In this document: piece by piece, positions 6,660-15,676 of the stretch
How the letters are laid out: each line of letters begins with the position of its first letter
How positions within the stretch are numbered: position 1 is the first letter of the stretch
Source of the DNA: Gammaproteobacteria bacterium
GTDB taxonomy: Bacteria; Pseudomonadota; Gammaproteobacteria; JAJDOJ01
Direction: 5' to 3'
NCBI GenBank assembly: GCA_026984215.1
Contig: JALSSO010000126.1
Coordinates: 1 to 32,167, forward strand
Length of the DNA stretch: 32,167 bases
Translations under genes and position numbers: made by a program
Notes under the pieces: generated by a model
What the model was told of the DNA's origin: nothing
Database searches by the model: none
The model's input: only the letters and a program-made list of their open reading frames with translations

Positions 6660-6674
6660 CGGGCCGGGGGCCCG
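6660..6674. terminator. GC hairpin between convergent genes, possible bidirectional terminator
   Basis: CGGGCC-GGG-GGCCCG forms a perfect 6-bp stem with a 3-base loop, 14 bases past the CDGSH stop and 13 bases before the end of the convergent aldolase gene. No T-run follows on either strand, so an intrinsic terminator is plausible by position but not proven. Confidence 0.35.
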
Positions 6675-6687
6675 ACCAGGAGATGGG

Positions 6688-7869
6688 TCACGCTTCCACG
6701 GCCCGGTAGTCCATGGACACCCGGTCTCTGGCGACAGGGCGGAAGTGTCCGTCGGCGAAGGCCACATGGTCGGGGTGGTCGCGGTAGGTATCGATCACCG
6801 TCGGCGAGGCGAAGCGGATGAGCCAGGCGTAACGATAGCGCGGGTTCTCGCGCACGGCCTCACCGGTGGTCACGCTGCGCACACCGGGGATGGCCGCCAG
6901 CACCCGGCGGCCCTCGGCCATCATTTCGTGCGCGGCCGCCTCGTCCAGGTCCGGGGCGTTGTACAGGATCACGTGATCCACCGCCTGCCATGGGGCGGCG
7001 GTCTCCAGCACGGCGTCGGCCTGTCCGGCCGCTCCCCACAGTCGGATGCAACGCTCCACCTCCGTGGCGATGGCCTCGCGGATGCCGGCCACCAGGGCGG
7101 TGTAGCCGCGCCGGCCGCCATCGGCCGCGTTGGCGCGGATGCGCGCGCCCGCCGCGTCGGCCAGCGCGGTGTAGTAGTTGATCTTGGCCACGCCCCGCTC
7201 GATGAGGGCGCGGAATTGCGCCTCGCTCAGGCCCGTGCCTCCATGGATCACGAGCGGGATGCCCAGTGCGGCATCGATGGCCGCGAGCCGGTCGAGGTCT
7301 AGACGCGGCGCCCCCTGCATACGGCCATGCACGGTGCCGATCGACACGGCGAGGAAGTCCACGCCGGTCTGTTCCAGGTAGCGGCGTGCCTCGTCCACGG
7401 TGGTGTAGGTGATCTCGCCGGGATGCCGCTCGGCGTCCTCGCCTTCCACTCCCGGGACATAGCCCAGTTCGCCCTCCACGGGCACGCCGCAGCCGTGGGC
7501 CATCTCCACCACCGCGCGGGTGCGCGCGATGTTCTCCTCCAGGGGCTCGTGGGAGGCGTCCACCATGACTCCGTTGCAGCCGAGCCGGATGCCTCGGACC
7601 GCCGACTCCAGGCTCGCGCCGTGGTCCAGGTGGATGGCCACCGGGACCGAGGCCCGGCGTGCGGCGGCCTCCACGGCGGGCATCATGAGCTCGAAATCGA
7701 AGTACTCGAAATGGGATTCCGCCAGGCTCAGGATCACGGGGGCGCGTGTGCGCTCGGCAGCCTCGAGGATCGCCTCCAGGAAATCCACGCTCACCAGGTC
7801 GAAGGCCCCCACCGCATAACCTTCTCCGTGGGCGTGGCGCAGCATGTCGTTCATGTCCACCAGCGGCAT
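6688..7869 (-). CDS. Class II ketose-bisphosphate aldolase with C-terminal Dabb domain
   Basis: A 393-aa two-domain protein. Residues 1-285 form a class II (zinc) aldolase of the FBA/tagatose-bisphosphate type: D82-H83 in HLDHG, E134 in VEGELG, H181 in IGTVHGR and H209 in VIHGGTG give the catalytic Asp, the zinc ligands and the phosphate site. This predicts reversible aldol cleavage of a ketose bisphosphate or related sugar phosphate. Residues about 297-390 form a Dabb (stress-responsive dimeric alpha/beta barrel) domain: VDHVILYNAP, IPGVRSVTTGE, YAWLIRFAS and HPDHVAFADGHFRPV. The ATG at 7869 follows an AAGAGGAG ribosome site (7875-7882). The next gene upstream is pckA, suggesting a gluconeogenic setting, but a large hairpin separates the two. 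Confidence 0.85.
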   Translation of the reverse strand: MPLVDMNDMLRHAHGEGYAVGAFDLVSVDFLEAILEAAERTRAPVILSLAESHFEYFDFELMMPAVEAAARRASVPVAIHLDHGASLESAVRGIRLGCNGVMVDASHEPLEENIARTRAVVEMAHGCGVPVEGELGYVPGVEGEDAERHPGEITYTTVDEARRYLEQTGVDFLAVSIGTVHGRMQGAPRLDLDRLAAIDAALGIPLVIHGGTGLSEAQFRALIERGVAKINYYTALADAAGARIRANAADGGRRGYTALVAGIREAIATEVERCIRLWGAAGQADAVLETAAPWQAVDHVILYNAPDLDEAAAHEMMAEGRRVLAAIPGVRSVTTGEAVRENPRYRYAWLIRFASPTVIDTYRDHPDHVAFADGHFRPVARDRVSMDYRAVEA

Positions 7870-7901
7870 GCTCGAACTCCTCTTGTCGTTGGTCGTTTCT
7901 C

Positions 7902-7948
7902 GGAACACCGCGCAGCCGCCGCCCTTCAGGGGCGGCGAGTGGTGTTCC
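7902..7948. repeat. Large two-tier inverted repeat between pckA and the aldolase gene
   Basis: Outer arms GGAACACC (7902-7909) and GGTGTTCC (7941-7948) are exact complements and enclose an inner exact stem CGCCGCCC/GGGCGGCG with a 5-base loop. It lies downstream of the pckA stop and 33 bases before the aldolase start. No T-run follows on the minus strand, so it may be a terminator-like structure, an RNA-stabilising hairpin, or a leader structure of the aldolase mRNA. Confidence 0.6.
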
Positions 7949-8024
7949 TGTTGAGACCAGGCGGGAGGGGAGGTCGTTCCCGAGCCTGTCCCGAAGTTTC
8001 GGGGTGGTCCGGGGAGTCGGCCCG

Positions 8025-9623
8025 TCACCGCGGGCTTGCGGCGAGCACTTGCTCGGAGACCTGAGCCTCGAAGGGGGCGAAGTTTTCCCGGAAGGCGCGC
8101 GCCAGCCTGCGCGCCTGCGCCTCGTAGGCCGCGCGGTCCTGCCAGGTGGAGGCGGGATCGAGCTCCTGATCGGGCACCCCCGGGCAGGTCTCGGGCACCG
8201 CCAGTCCGAAGTGGGGGTCGGTCCGGTAGGGTACCGCATCGAGCGCGCCCTCCAGTGCGGCGTTCAGCATGGCGCGCGTGTGGCTGATGTCCACGCGCCG
8301 GCCCACGCCATAGGGGCCGCCGGTCCAGCCGGTGTTGATGAGCCAGCATCGTACCTGGTGGCGGCGGAGTTTTTCGCCGAGCAGATGAGCGTACACGGTC
8401 GGATGCAGGGCCATGAACGGCGCGCCGAAACAGGGGCTGAAGGTGGGCTGGGGTTCGGTCACGCCCTTTTCCGTGCCCGCGACCTTGGCCGTGTAGCCGG
8501 ACAGAAAATGGTACATGGCCTGCTCGGGTGTCAGTCTTGCGATGGGGGGCATCACGCCAAAGGCGTCCGCGGTGAGCATGACGACGTGCTTGGGGTGCCC
8601 GGCCACACCCGGATAGACGGCGTTCGGAATGTGGGTGATGGGATAGGAGCCCCGGGTGTTTTCCGTGAAGCGGGCGTCGTCGAGGTCGAGGCACCGCGTG
8701 CGGATGTCCAGCGCCACGTTTTCCAGGATGGTGCCGAAACGGCGGGTGGTCTCGTAGATCTGTGGCTCCTTCTCCGCCGAGAGGTGGATGACCTTGGCGT
8801 AGCAACCCCCTTCGAGATTGAAAATTCCCTCGTCGCTCCAGGCGTGCTCGTCGTCGCCGATGAGCCGTCGGCCGGGATCGGCCGAGAGGGTGGTCTTGCC
8901 GGTTCCCGAAAGGCCGAAGAACAGGGCCACGTCCCCGGCGACGCCCAGGTTGGCCGAGGCGTGCATGGACAGCACGCCCCGGCGCGGCAGCAGGTAGTTC
9001 ATCACCGTGAAGATCGACTTTTTGATCTCCCCGGCGTAGGCCGTGCCCCCGATGAGCACCAGGCGACGGCCCAGGTGAAGCAGAATGAAGGCCTCGGAGC
9101 GGGTTCCGTGGACCGTCGGGCGGGCGTGGAAGTGCGGGGCGTGGATCACGGTGAAGCCGTCGTGCTCGACGTCCAGCTCCCGCCCGAAGTTGCTGGGCCG
9201 GATGAACATGTTGCGGGCGAACAGGCTGTGCCAGGCGTCCTGGGTGATGACGCGCACGGGCATTTCATAGGCCGGATCGGCCCCTGCCAGGCAGTCCTGC
9301 ACGTAGACCTGCCGCCCTTCGAGGAAGGTGCACACGTGCTCGTGCAGCAGGTCGAAGCGCTCCTCGGAAAAGGGCTGGTTCACTTCGCCCCACCAGATGT
9401 GTTCCCGGCTCGATGGCTCGTCGACGATGAACTTGTCGCGCGCGGCGCGGCCGGTGAAGTAGCCGGTACGCACCACCAGCGGCCCCAGGTGGGCCAGGTG
9501 GCCCTCGCGGCGGCGCACCGCCTCTTCCACGAGCGCGGCGGTGCTCAGGTTGTAGAAGATCGACTCCAGGTTGTGCAGGCCGAGACGGGCGAGGGTTGCA
9601 TCGAGGCGGGCGCGGTCGGTCAT
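8025..9623 (-). CDS. pckA: Phosphoenolpyruvate carboxykinase (ATP)
   Basis: A 532-aa cytosolic enzyme converting oxaloacetate and ATP to phosphoenolpyruvate, CO2 and ADP, the entry step of gluconeogenesis. Diagnostic segments are in order: [53 protein letters not shown] (substrate-binding lysine), the PEPCK P-loop [14 protein letters not shown], the metal-binding LIGDDEHAW, and [15 protein letters not shown] with the ATP-binding arginines. Length is normal for the ATP-dependent family. The ATG at 9623 is chosen over one 36 bases further upstream because GGAGGGA lies a proper distance before it. It has its own intergenic space (9624-9741), so it is probably transcribed independently of the amidohydrolase upstream. 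Confidence 0.96.
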   Translation of the reverse strand: MTDRARLDATLARLGLHNLESIFYNLSTAALVEEAVRRREGHLAHLGPLVVRTGYFTGRAARDKFIVDEPSSREHIWWGEVNQPFSEERFDLLHEHVCTFLEGRQVYVQDCLAGADPAYEMPVRVITQDAWHSLFARNMFIRPSNFGRELDVEHDGFTVIHAPHFHARPTVHGTRSEAFILLHLGRRLVLIGGTAYAGEIKKSIFTVMNYLLPRRGVLSMHASANLGVAGDVALFFGLSGTGKTTLSADPGRRLIGDDEHAWSDEGIFNLEGGCYAKVIHLSAEKEPQIYETTRRFGTILENVALDIRTRCLDLDDARFTENTRGSYPITHIPNAVYPGVAGHPKHVVMLTADAFGVMPPIARLTPEQAMYHFLSGYTAKVAGTEKGVTEPQPTFSPCFGAPFMALHPTVYAHLLGEKLRRHQVRCWLINTGWTGGPYGVGRRVDISHTRAMLNAALEGALDAVPYRTDPHFGLAVPETCPGVPDQELDPASTWQDRAAYEAQARRLARAFRENFAPFEAQVSEQVLAASPR

Positions 9624-9741
9624 GGCGGGCGATCCCTCCACAGTAAGGCTGCCGTGCAAAGTCTAGCCCGGCCCATGTGCGACAGGCCACCGATTCCGGT
9701 GGGATCGGGTGCGCGGCGTTTCTGCGTGGGCGGACCGGGGC

Positions 9742-10785
9742 TCAGGGGTCGAGCCGCTCCATCAGGTAGCACAGGCAGTCCTGCCGCACCACGCGCTCGT
9801 CCCGGGTGAGCATGGAGGGCATGGCCGTCCGGGTCAGTGTGAGCTGTCCCGATTCCACGGTGAAATACCGATCCGTGACCTCGCGTCCGTCCTCGTCGAA
9901 GGCCAGCAGCCCGGTGCCGAGCCCCTCACGCACCTCTCCGAGCACGGTCCCGGCGGGCAGCTCGCGGAAATTGAAATGGTCGATGTCCGGCTCGAACACA
10001 ACATCGGCACCGGGCTCGCCGAAGCTGAACGTGACGTCCTCGCGGACCTTGACCTGGGCCACCGTGTGGAACAGGTCGATGTCGTGGGGGGCCACGGGAT
10101 GGTCGGGGATCCGTGACAGATGCAGGCAGGCGTCCAGGTACTCGGCGGCGTGCTCCACGCCGTGGGCCTCGCCGGGGCGCCCGCACTCCAGGGTCACCGC
10201 GGGGCAGAGTCGGGCGAAGGCCATGGATTGTACGCCCCGGGGGCGCAGGAAGTAGACCACCGTGCGCCCGAACAAGGTGGCCAACTGGAGGAACGGTGGA
10301 TCGAGCCGGTTGACACAGGCGTAGTGTGGGTTGAGTCCCGTGTTGTTGTGGATGTCGATGCTGGCGAAGACGTTCCGTTCGCGCATCCGGTCGAAGACCG
10401 CTCGCATCACCCCTGCCTCGGGGGTGTCGAGGTGTTCACCCCCGGGCCAGATGCGGTTGTAGTCGGGCTGACCGTCCAGGCGCCGCTGGCCGTGGCGCGC
10501 GGCGGCCACGTTGCCGAAGAAGATGGACAGGGCGCGGGGCAGCGGCTGACCGCCATGGCGGGTGAGCACGTGCTGGAGCGCCTGCAGGCCCACCGGCTCG
10601 TTGCCGTGCAGGAGTACCGAGACGAACAGGGGCCGGGGCCGGCGGCCCGGCAGGTGGACCAGGGTCGGGCCGGGCAGGTGTCGGTGCAGCTCCACCGCCG
10701 GGCAGTGGAGCAGGGCCTCGGGCAGGTGGTCCAGTTCGTTCAGTCTCACTTCCATGGGGGCGTATCGTGTTTCAGTCCCATTCAT
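9742..10785 (-). CDS. Aspartoacylase / succinylglutamate desuccinylase-like zinc hydrolase (M14 family)
   Basis: A protein of about 347 aa of the AspA/AstE branch of M14 zinc carboxypeptidase-fold enzymes. The zinc motif is LLHGNEPVG (H60, E63 counted from this start); DIHNNTGLNPHY supplies the third ligand region, and VTLECGRPGE carries the catalytic glutamate. The C-terminal half has the beta-rich FNFRELPAGTVLGEV domain. Such enzymes cleave N-acyl amino acids or similar amides. The start is uncertain: ATG 10785 overlaps the upstream ligase gene by 14 bases, ATG 10755 would leave a short gap, and neither has a good ribosome site; overlap with translational coupling seems likelier. Pairing with a GCS2 ligase suggests the two act on one glutamyl or acyl-amino compound. 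The exact substrate is unknown. Confidence 0.8.
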   Translation of the reverse strand: MNGTETRYAPMEVRLNELDHLPEALLHCPAVELHRHLPGPTLVHLPGRRPRPLFVSVLLHGNEPVGLQALQHVLTRHGGQPLPRALSIFFGNVAAARHGQRRLDGQPDYNRIWPGGEHLDTPEAGVMRAVFDRMRERNVFASIDIHNNTGLNPHYACVNRLDPPFLQLATLFGRTVVYFLRPRGVQSMAFARLCPAVTLECGRPGEAHGVEHAAEYLDACLHLSRIPDHPVAPHDIDLFHTVAQVKVREDVTFSFGEPGADVVFEPDIDHFNFRELPAGTVLGEVREGLGTGLLAFDEDGREVTDRYFTVESGQLTLTRTAMPSMLTRDERVVRQDCLCYLMERLDP

Positions 10786-12205
10786 GTACGGGGCGCTGGG
10801 TGGTCTGGTGCTCCAGATAGGCGCGGGTGAGCCCGGCCATGTCCCGCCCGTGGCGCGCCACCCACGCACGCTGCCACCCGGCGCCGGTGCGCCGGGCGGC
10901 GGCCCGCCGGTGGACGATCTCCAGATACGCTTCGGCATCGCTGCGGTCCAGACCGAGCCCGGTCAGTCCGTCTGCGGCCAGCTCGAGCAGACCGCCGAGC
11001 AGCCAGGCGCGCAGACTGCGCCGTCGCCCGTCCAGCCATTGGATCCGGGCGGCCAGACCCAGGCGGGCGGCCTGGTAGAAATTGTCCCGAGCCGCGGCGA
11101 AGGGCAGACGCCGCGCGAGCCGCTCCGGCGCCATGCACAGACCCATCGCCAGACCATAGTACAACGCCGCGTTGGCCACGGCGTCTTGGATCGAGGGTGG
11201 GCCGGCCAGTACTCGGTGCTCGATGCGGAAATGGGGGGTCCCGTCTGCGTCGAAACCCACCAGGGGGCGGTTCCAGCGCCAGATGGTGCCATTGTGCAGG
11301 CGTAGATGGGCCAGCGCCTCGGGGGGCGTGTCCGGGAAGCTCACGGGCAGCAAGGGCGGATAGTGCTCCAGGTTTTCGCGGAAGCACTCCACGAGCCCGT
11401 GGCGTAGGTAGCCGCTGCCGAAGGTCACCCGGCGCAACGGTCCCTGGGCTGTGTTGCCGTATCCACCCACCTCCACCGACTGCTCGAACAGCGGGATGCG
11501 GGTTTCGTCCCAGAGGTCGTGTCCGAACAGGAATGGCGCGTTGGCCCCGCAGCCCACCACCACCGCCGAGGCCGCGAGCGAGGCGTTGTAGAACCAATGG
11601 GCCCGTTGCGCGGGCACCTTGAAATGGATCTGGAACGAGGTGGCCGCCGACTCCAGCATCACGTCACGATGCACACTCTGCAGGTGTTCTCGGCCCACGA
11701 TGTCCAGACGCAGGGGGCGCCCGCCGCGCAGGCGCAGTACCTGCTCGTTGAGCGCGCGGTAGCGTTTCAGCGGGGTCATGTTGCGCGGCGACAAGGCGGC
11801 CTCGTCCACGGTGGGCAGGATCCCAATGCTGACCAGCCGGGCGTCCACCGTCCGCGCGGTGTCACAGGCGCGCTCCCAGATACCCCGCAGGCTCGTCTCC
11901 AGATGCCGCAGACCGGGTCCTTCCAGGCGTTGCGGCGGGTTGTTGAGTTCGAGATTGAACAAGGCCAGCTCGGAGGTGGCCTCGGGCGGCCCCATCTTCT
12001 CCAGAAAGGCTTGGTTGCGTGGCGCGGGACGCATCCGCCGGTCCACCAGCCACGCCTCGAGCTCGAATCCGCCCATGGCCGGCCCAGCGGACAAATGGCC
12101 TTCCCGTTGCCACGCCTCGAGCAGGGCCGTCTCTTCGGCGACCCGGCGACGGAAGCGTTCGAAATCGGCCGGCGTGAACCGGTCGCGGGAGATCTCCTGA
12201 CCCAT
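10772..12205 (-). CDS. GCS2-type glutamate-cysteine ligase family protein
   Basis: A 477-aa protein of the carboxylate-amine ligase/GCS2 superfamily. Recognisable are the early GGFELEAWLVD strand (substrate/metal glutamates), SELALFNLELNNPP, HLQSVHRDVMLESAATSFQIHFKVP, an arginine-rich mid region and FRIEHRVLAGPPSIQDAVANAALYYGLAMGL. Members form an amide or peptide bond between the gamma- or alpha-carboxyl of glutamate and an amine with ATP; the family includes plant-type and YbdK-like enzymes, so product identity (gamma-glutamylcysteine or another glutamyl amide) cannot be fixed by eye. It is not the classic E. coli-type GshA by length and motifs. Its 3' end overlaps the hydrolase gene. The ATG at 12205 is the only good start, with a weak ribosome site. 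Confidence 0.8.
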   Translation of the reverse strand: MGQEISRDRFTPADFERFRRRVAEETALLEAWQREGHLSAGPAMGGFELEAWLVDRRMRPAPRNQAFLEKMGPPEATSELALFNLELNNPPQRLEGPGLRHLETSLRGIWERACDTARTVDARLVSIGILPTVDEAALSPRNMTPLKRYRALNEQVLRLRGGRPLRLDIVGREHLQSVHRDVMLESAATSFQIHFKVPAQRAHWFYNASLAASAVVVGCGANAPFLFGHDLWDETRIPLFEQSVEVGGYGNTAQGPLRRVTFGSGYLRHGLVECFRENLEHYPPLLPVSFPDTPPEALAHLRLHNGTIWRWNRPLVGFDADGTPHFRIEHRVLAGPPSIQDAVANAALYYGLAMGLCMAPERLARRLPFAAARDNFYQAARLGLAARIQWLDGRRRSLRAWLLGGLLELAADGLTGLGLDRSDAEAYLEIVHRRAAARRTGAGWQRAWVARHGRDMAGLTRAYLEHQTTQRPVHEWD

Positions 12206-12308
12206 GGGGACTCGTGGCAGTGATTTCCTGGCATTCTACCGTGAGGGCGGTGCCGCGACCGCGCGCCCCCTCGCGCTGTGGCGCGGCTGGGGTGCAGGCG
12301 GCCGCCGG

Positions 12309-13226
12309 TCAAGCCCTGTCTCGACTCACGAGTCCTCGATCCGCCGCCCACCGCGCACATTCCAGAAACGCCGTCATCCAGGGCTGTTCACCGTCACGGC
12401 TGCGGATTGCGGCATGGAGCGTGCCGTGCAAGCCCTCCTCGCCGAGCGGCCGGGCCGTGATCCGCCCGCAGGCCAGATGTTCGGCCAGCGCCCAGTCGGG
12501 CAATACGCACACGCCGCGCCGGCTGGCCACCAGCTGCACCATCATCACGGTGAGTTCGGTCTGGCGCACGCCGGCCGGTTCGATGCCCGCAGGGTCGAGA
12601 AAGCGGGTGAACACGTCCAGCCGCTCGCGTGGCACGGGGTAGGTGATGACGGTTTCCGTACGCAGATCTTCCGGTCGCACGAACGGCCGCTGGGCGAGGG
12701 GGTGTTCCTCGGGCAGCGCGAGCAGGGCCTCGTAGTCGAACAAGGGGGCGTAGTGGACGCCGGGCCGCGGCCGCGGATCGGAGGTGAGTGCCAGATCCAG
12801 GTCGCCGGTCACGAGCCGTGGCAGCGGATCGTCGGCCAGCACCGTGGTCAGGTCCACCTCGACCTCGGGCCAGAGGCCGCGGTACCGATCCAATGCCGGG
12901 ATCAGCCAGGTGAAGCAACTGTGGCACTCGATGGCGATGAACAGGCGGGCGTCCTCGCCGCTGGCCATGCGCTGCAGATCGCGCCGCGCCGTCTCCACGC
13001 GGGGCAGGACCTCGCGCGCCAGCGCCAGCAGGCGTTCTCCCTGGCGGGTGAGGCGCAGCGGGCGGATCTTGCGCACGAACAGCGGGGCGCCCAGCTGGTT
13101 TTCCAGGGTCTTGATCTGGTGTGAGAGGGCGGACTGGGTCAGGTGCAGTTGCGCCGCGGCGGCAGACAGGCTGCCGGTGTCGGCCAGGGCCGCCACGGTG
13201 CGCAAGTGACGCAACTCAAAGTGCAT
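12309..13226 (-). CDS. metR: LysR-family transcriptional regulator MetR
   Basis: A 305-aa LysR-type regulator. The N-terminal helix-turn-helix is LRTVAALADTGSLSAAAAQLHLTQSALSHQIKTLE, followed by the periplasmic-binding-like effector domain (IAIECHSCFTWLIPALDRYRGLWPEVEVDL near residues 95-125). The SALSHQIK recognition helix and the IECHSCFTWL segment are characteristic of MetR, which senses homocysteine and activates metE. Divergent placement against metE with a MetR-type box in the 98-base gap supports this strongly. It probably represses itself from the same region. Ribosome site is weak. Confidence 0.92.
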   Translation of the reverse strand: MHFELRHLRTVAALADTGSLSAAAAQLHLTQSALSHQIKTLENQLGAPLFVRKIRPLRLTRQGERLLALAREVLPRVETARRDLQRMASGEDARLFIAIECHSCFTWLIPALDRYRGLWPEVEVDLTTVLADDPLPRLVTGDLDLALTSDPRPRPGVHYAPLFDYEALLALPEEHPLAQRPFVRPEDLRTETVITYPVPRERLDVFTRFLDPAGIEPAGVRQTELTVMMVQLVASRRGVCVLPDWALAEHLACGRITARPLGEEGLHGTLHAAIRSRDGEQPWMTAFLECARWAADRGLVSRDRA

Positions 13227-13246
13227 GAGTCCAGTTCAAGCCAATG

Positions 13247-13259
13247 TGAAAATAATTGA
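13247..13259. promoter_or_regulatory. MetR binding site
   Basis: TGAAAATAATTGA matches the MetR consensus TGAA-N2-T-N2-TTCA at all fixed positions but one (G for C at position 12). It lies in the metR-metE intergenic gap, 21 bases from the metR start and 65 bases from the metE start, in a short AT-rich patch. Only one good site was found; E. coli metE has two. Confidence 0.7.
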
Positions 13260-13324
13260 GTATCTTTGATTACGATGCGGGGTCATACTCGCCGGGGTCA
13301 AGCATCCGGTAGGAGGATGACCTC

Positions 13325-15652
13325 ATGGTTGTACACAATCTCGGTTTTCCGCGCATCGGCGCCGATCGTGAACTGAAGTTCGCCCTGGAGCGCTACTGGC
13401 GGGGTGAGATCGATCGGACCGAGCTGCTCGCCATAGGACGGCGTTTGCGCCTGCGTCACTGGCAGGTGCAACGAGACGCCGGGCTGGATCGGATCCCGGT
13501 GGGCGATTTCTCCTTCTACGACCACGTGCTCGATCATTCGGCCTTGTTCGGCGCCGTGCCCGAGCGCTTTGGCTGGGATGGAACCGTCGTCGATCTGGAT
13601 CTCTACTTCCGCATGGCGCGGGGACGGGCGCCCAGCGGTCCGGCGGCGGCCGCCTGCGAGATGACCAAGTGGTTCGACACCAACTATCACTACCTGGTGC
13701 CCGAGGTGGTGGCGGGCCAATCCTTCCGGATCGCTTCCGGATCGCTGTTCGAACAAGTGGCCGAGGCGCGCACGGCCGGTATTCCGTTCAAGCCGGTGCT
13801 GATCGGTCCCCTGACCTGGCTCTGGCTGGCCAAGTCGAAGGGAGCGGCCTTCGATCGACTGGAGCTGCTCGACGGACTGCTGGAGCTCTATGTCCGCATA
13901 CTGGAGCGGCTGGCCGGTCTGGGCGCGGACTGGGTGCAGGTCGATGAGCCGATCCTGGTACTCGATCTGCCGGCCGCCTGGCGGCAAGGCTTCGAGCAGA
14001 CCTACGACCGCCTGCGGTCGACCCCGGTACGGGTGTTGCTGACCACCTATTTCGGGGCCCTGGGCGACAATCTGGGTCTGGCGGCCGAGCTGCCCACCGC
14101 CGGCCTGCACGTGGACCTGGCGCGCGCGCCTGAACAGCTCGATGCGGTACTCGATCGGCTGCCTTGCGACAAGGTGCTCTCGCTGGGCCTGATCGACGGG
14201 CGCAATGTGTGGCGCGCCGACCTGGACGGCCTGCTCGAGCGGGCTGCGCATGCGTGCGCGTGTCTCGGGGAGGAGCGAGTCTGGCTGGCGCCGTCGTGTT
14301 CATTGCTCCATGTACCGGTGGATCTCGACCGGGAGTCCGAGCTGGACCCCGAGCTGCGCGGCTGGCTGGCTTTCGCCACGCAGAAACTCCACGAGCTGGA
14401 AATTCTACGCCGGGCGCTGCGGTATGGCCCGGACAGTGTGGCCGGCGAACTGAAAGCGGCCCGGGCGGCGCGCGAAGCTCGTCGCACCTCGCCGCGGATC
14501 CACCGCCCGGCGGTCGCTCGCCGCCTGGCCGCGGTGGAAGAGGACATGCTGCATCGCCGACGTCCCTACGCCGAGCGCCGGGCGGTGCAGCGCGCCCGCT
14601 TCGACCTGCCGTTGTTTCCGACCACGACGATTGGATCGTTTCCCCAGACGGCGGAGATCCGCGCCGCGCGGCGGGCATGGCGACAGGGCACACTGGACGA
14701 CCGGGCCTATGCCGAGACCATGCGCGGGGAGATCGCGCGGGTGGTGGCGAGGCAAGAGCGCCTCGGGCTGGATGTGTTGGTGCACGGCGAGCCCGAACGC
14801 AACGACATGGTCGAGTACTTCGGCGAGCGACTCGAAGGCTTCGCCTTCACCCGCCACGGCTGGGTGCAATCCTACGGCTCCCGGTGCGTGAAGCCGCCGA
14901 TCATCTTCGGCGACGTCTCCCGGCCGGCGCCCATGACCGTGGATTGGATCACCCACGCCCAATCGCTGACCACGCGGCCCGTGAAAGGGATGCTCACCGG
15001 CCCGGTGACGATGCTCAACTGGTCTTTCGTGCGGGACGATCGGCCACGCGCCGAGACCTGCGCGCAGATTGCGCTGGCCTTGCGCGACGAGGTGCTCGAT
15101 CTCGAGGCGGCCGGCATCGGGATGATCCAGATCGACGAGGCGGCCCTGCGCGAGGGCCTGCCCCTGCGGCGCGCGGACTGGGACGGGTATCTGCGCTGGG
15201 CGGTGACGGCTTTTCGCCTGACCGCGGCCGGCGTGCGCGACGAGACCCAGATCCACACTCACATGTGCTATTCGGAGTTCAACGACATCATCGCCGCGAT
15301 CGCCGAGATGGATGCCGACGTCATCACCATCGAGACCTCCCGTTCTCAGATGGAGTTGCTCGACGCCTTCGAGGACTTCGATTATCCCAACGAAATCGGC
15401 CCGGGCGTCTATGACATTCATTCGCCGAACGTGCCCACGGTGGCGGAGATCGTCGCCCTGATGCGCCTGGCGGCGCGCCGCATTCCGGCGGCGCGGTTGT
15501 GGGTGAATCCGGACTGCGGGCTGAAGACCCGAGACTGGGCGGAAGTCGAGCCGGCCCTGGCGAACATGGTCGAGGCTGCCAAGCAGTTGCGCGCCATGTT
15601 CCAGGAAGCAGACCCGCCCCGCGGGTCCCGGCTGGCCGATTCGGGTTCGTGA
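13325..15652 (+). CDS. metE: Cobalamin-independent methionine synthase
   Basis: A 775-aa cytosolic enzyme transferring the methyl group of 5-methyltetrahydropteroyl-triglutamate to homocysteine. Length and two-barrel layout are as usual: the N-terminal barrel begins with [22 protein letters not shown], and the C-terminal barrel begins near residue 430 with [17 protein letters not shown]. The zinc and homocysteine site is complete: [12 protein letters not shown] supplies His and Cys, and [12 protein letters not shown] supplies the last Cys. [14 protein letters not shown] and [19 protein letters not shown] are also family signatures. A GGAGGA ribosome site (13312-13317) lies 7 bases before the ATG. 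It is regulated through MetR from the divergent region. The gene is followed closely by convergent cca. Confidence 0.97.
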   Translation: MVVHNLGFPRIGADRELKFALERYWRGEIDRTELLAIGRRLRLRHWQVQRDAGLDRIPVGDFSFYDHVLDHSALFGAVPERFGWDGTVVDLDLYFRMARGRAPSGPAAAACEMTKWFDTNYHYLVPEVVAGQSFRIASGSLFEQVAEARTAGIPFKPVLIGPLTWLWLAKSKGAAFDRLELLDGLLELYVRILERLAGLGADWVQVDEPILVLDLPAAWRQGFEQTYDRLRSTPVRVLLTTYFGALGDNLGLAAELPTAGLHVDLARAPEQLDAVLDRLPCDKVLSLGLIDGRNVWRADLDGLLERAAHACACLGEERVWLAPSCSLLHVPVDLDRESELDPELRGWLAFATQKLHELEILRRALRYGPDSVAGELKAARAAREARRTSPRIHRPAVARRLAAVEEDMLHRRRPYAERRAVQRARFDLPLFPTTTIGSFPQTAEIRAARRAWRQGTLDDRAYAETMRGEIARVVARQERLGLDVLVHGEPERNDMVEYFGERLEGFAFTRHGWVQSYGSRCVKPPIIFGDVSRPAPMTVDWITHAQSLTTRPVKGMLTGPVTMLNWSFVRDDRPRAETCAQIALALRDEVLDLEAAGIGMIQIDEAALREGLPLRRADWDGYLRWAVTAFRLTAAGVRDETQIHTHMCYSEFNDIIAAIAEMDADVITIETSRSQMELLDAFEDFDYPNEIGPGVYDIHSPNVPTVAEIVALMRLAARRIPAARLWVNPDCGLKTRDWAEVEPALANMVEAAKQLRAMFQEADPPRGSRLADSGS

Positions 15653-15676
15653 GTCCTCTCGTACCCGCAAGCAGGC

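Noticed and set aside
7746-9809. Long plus-strand open frame of nearly 690 codons across the aldolase start and pckA
   Set aside because: No motif and low-complexity composition; pckA and the aldolase on the other strand are unambiguous.
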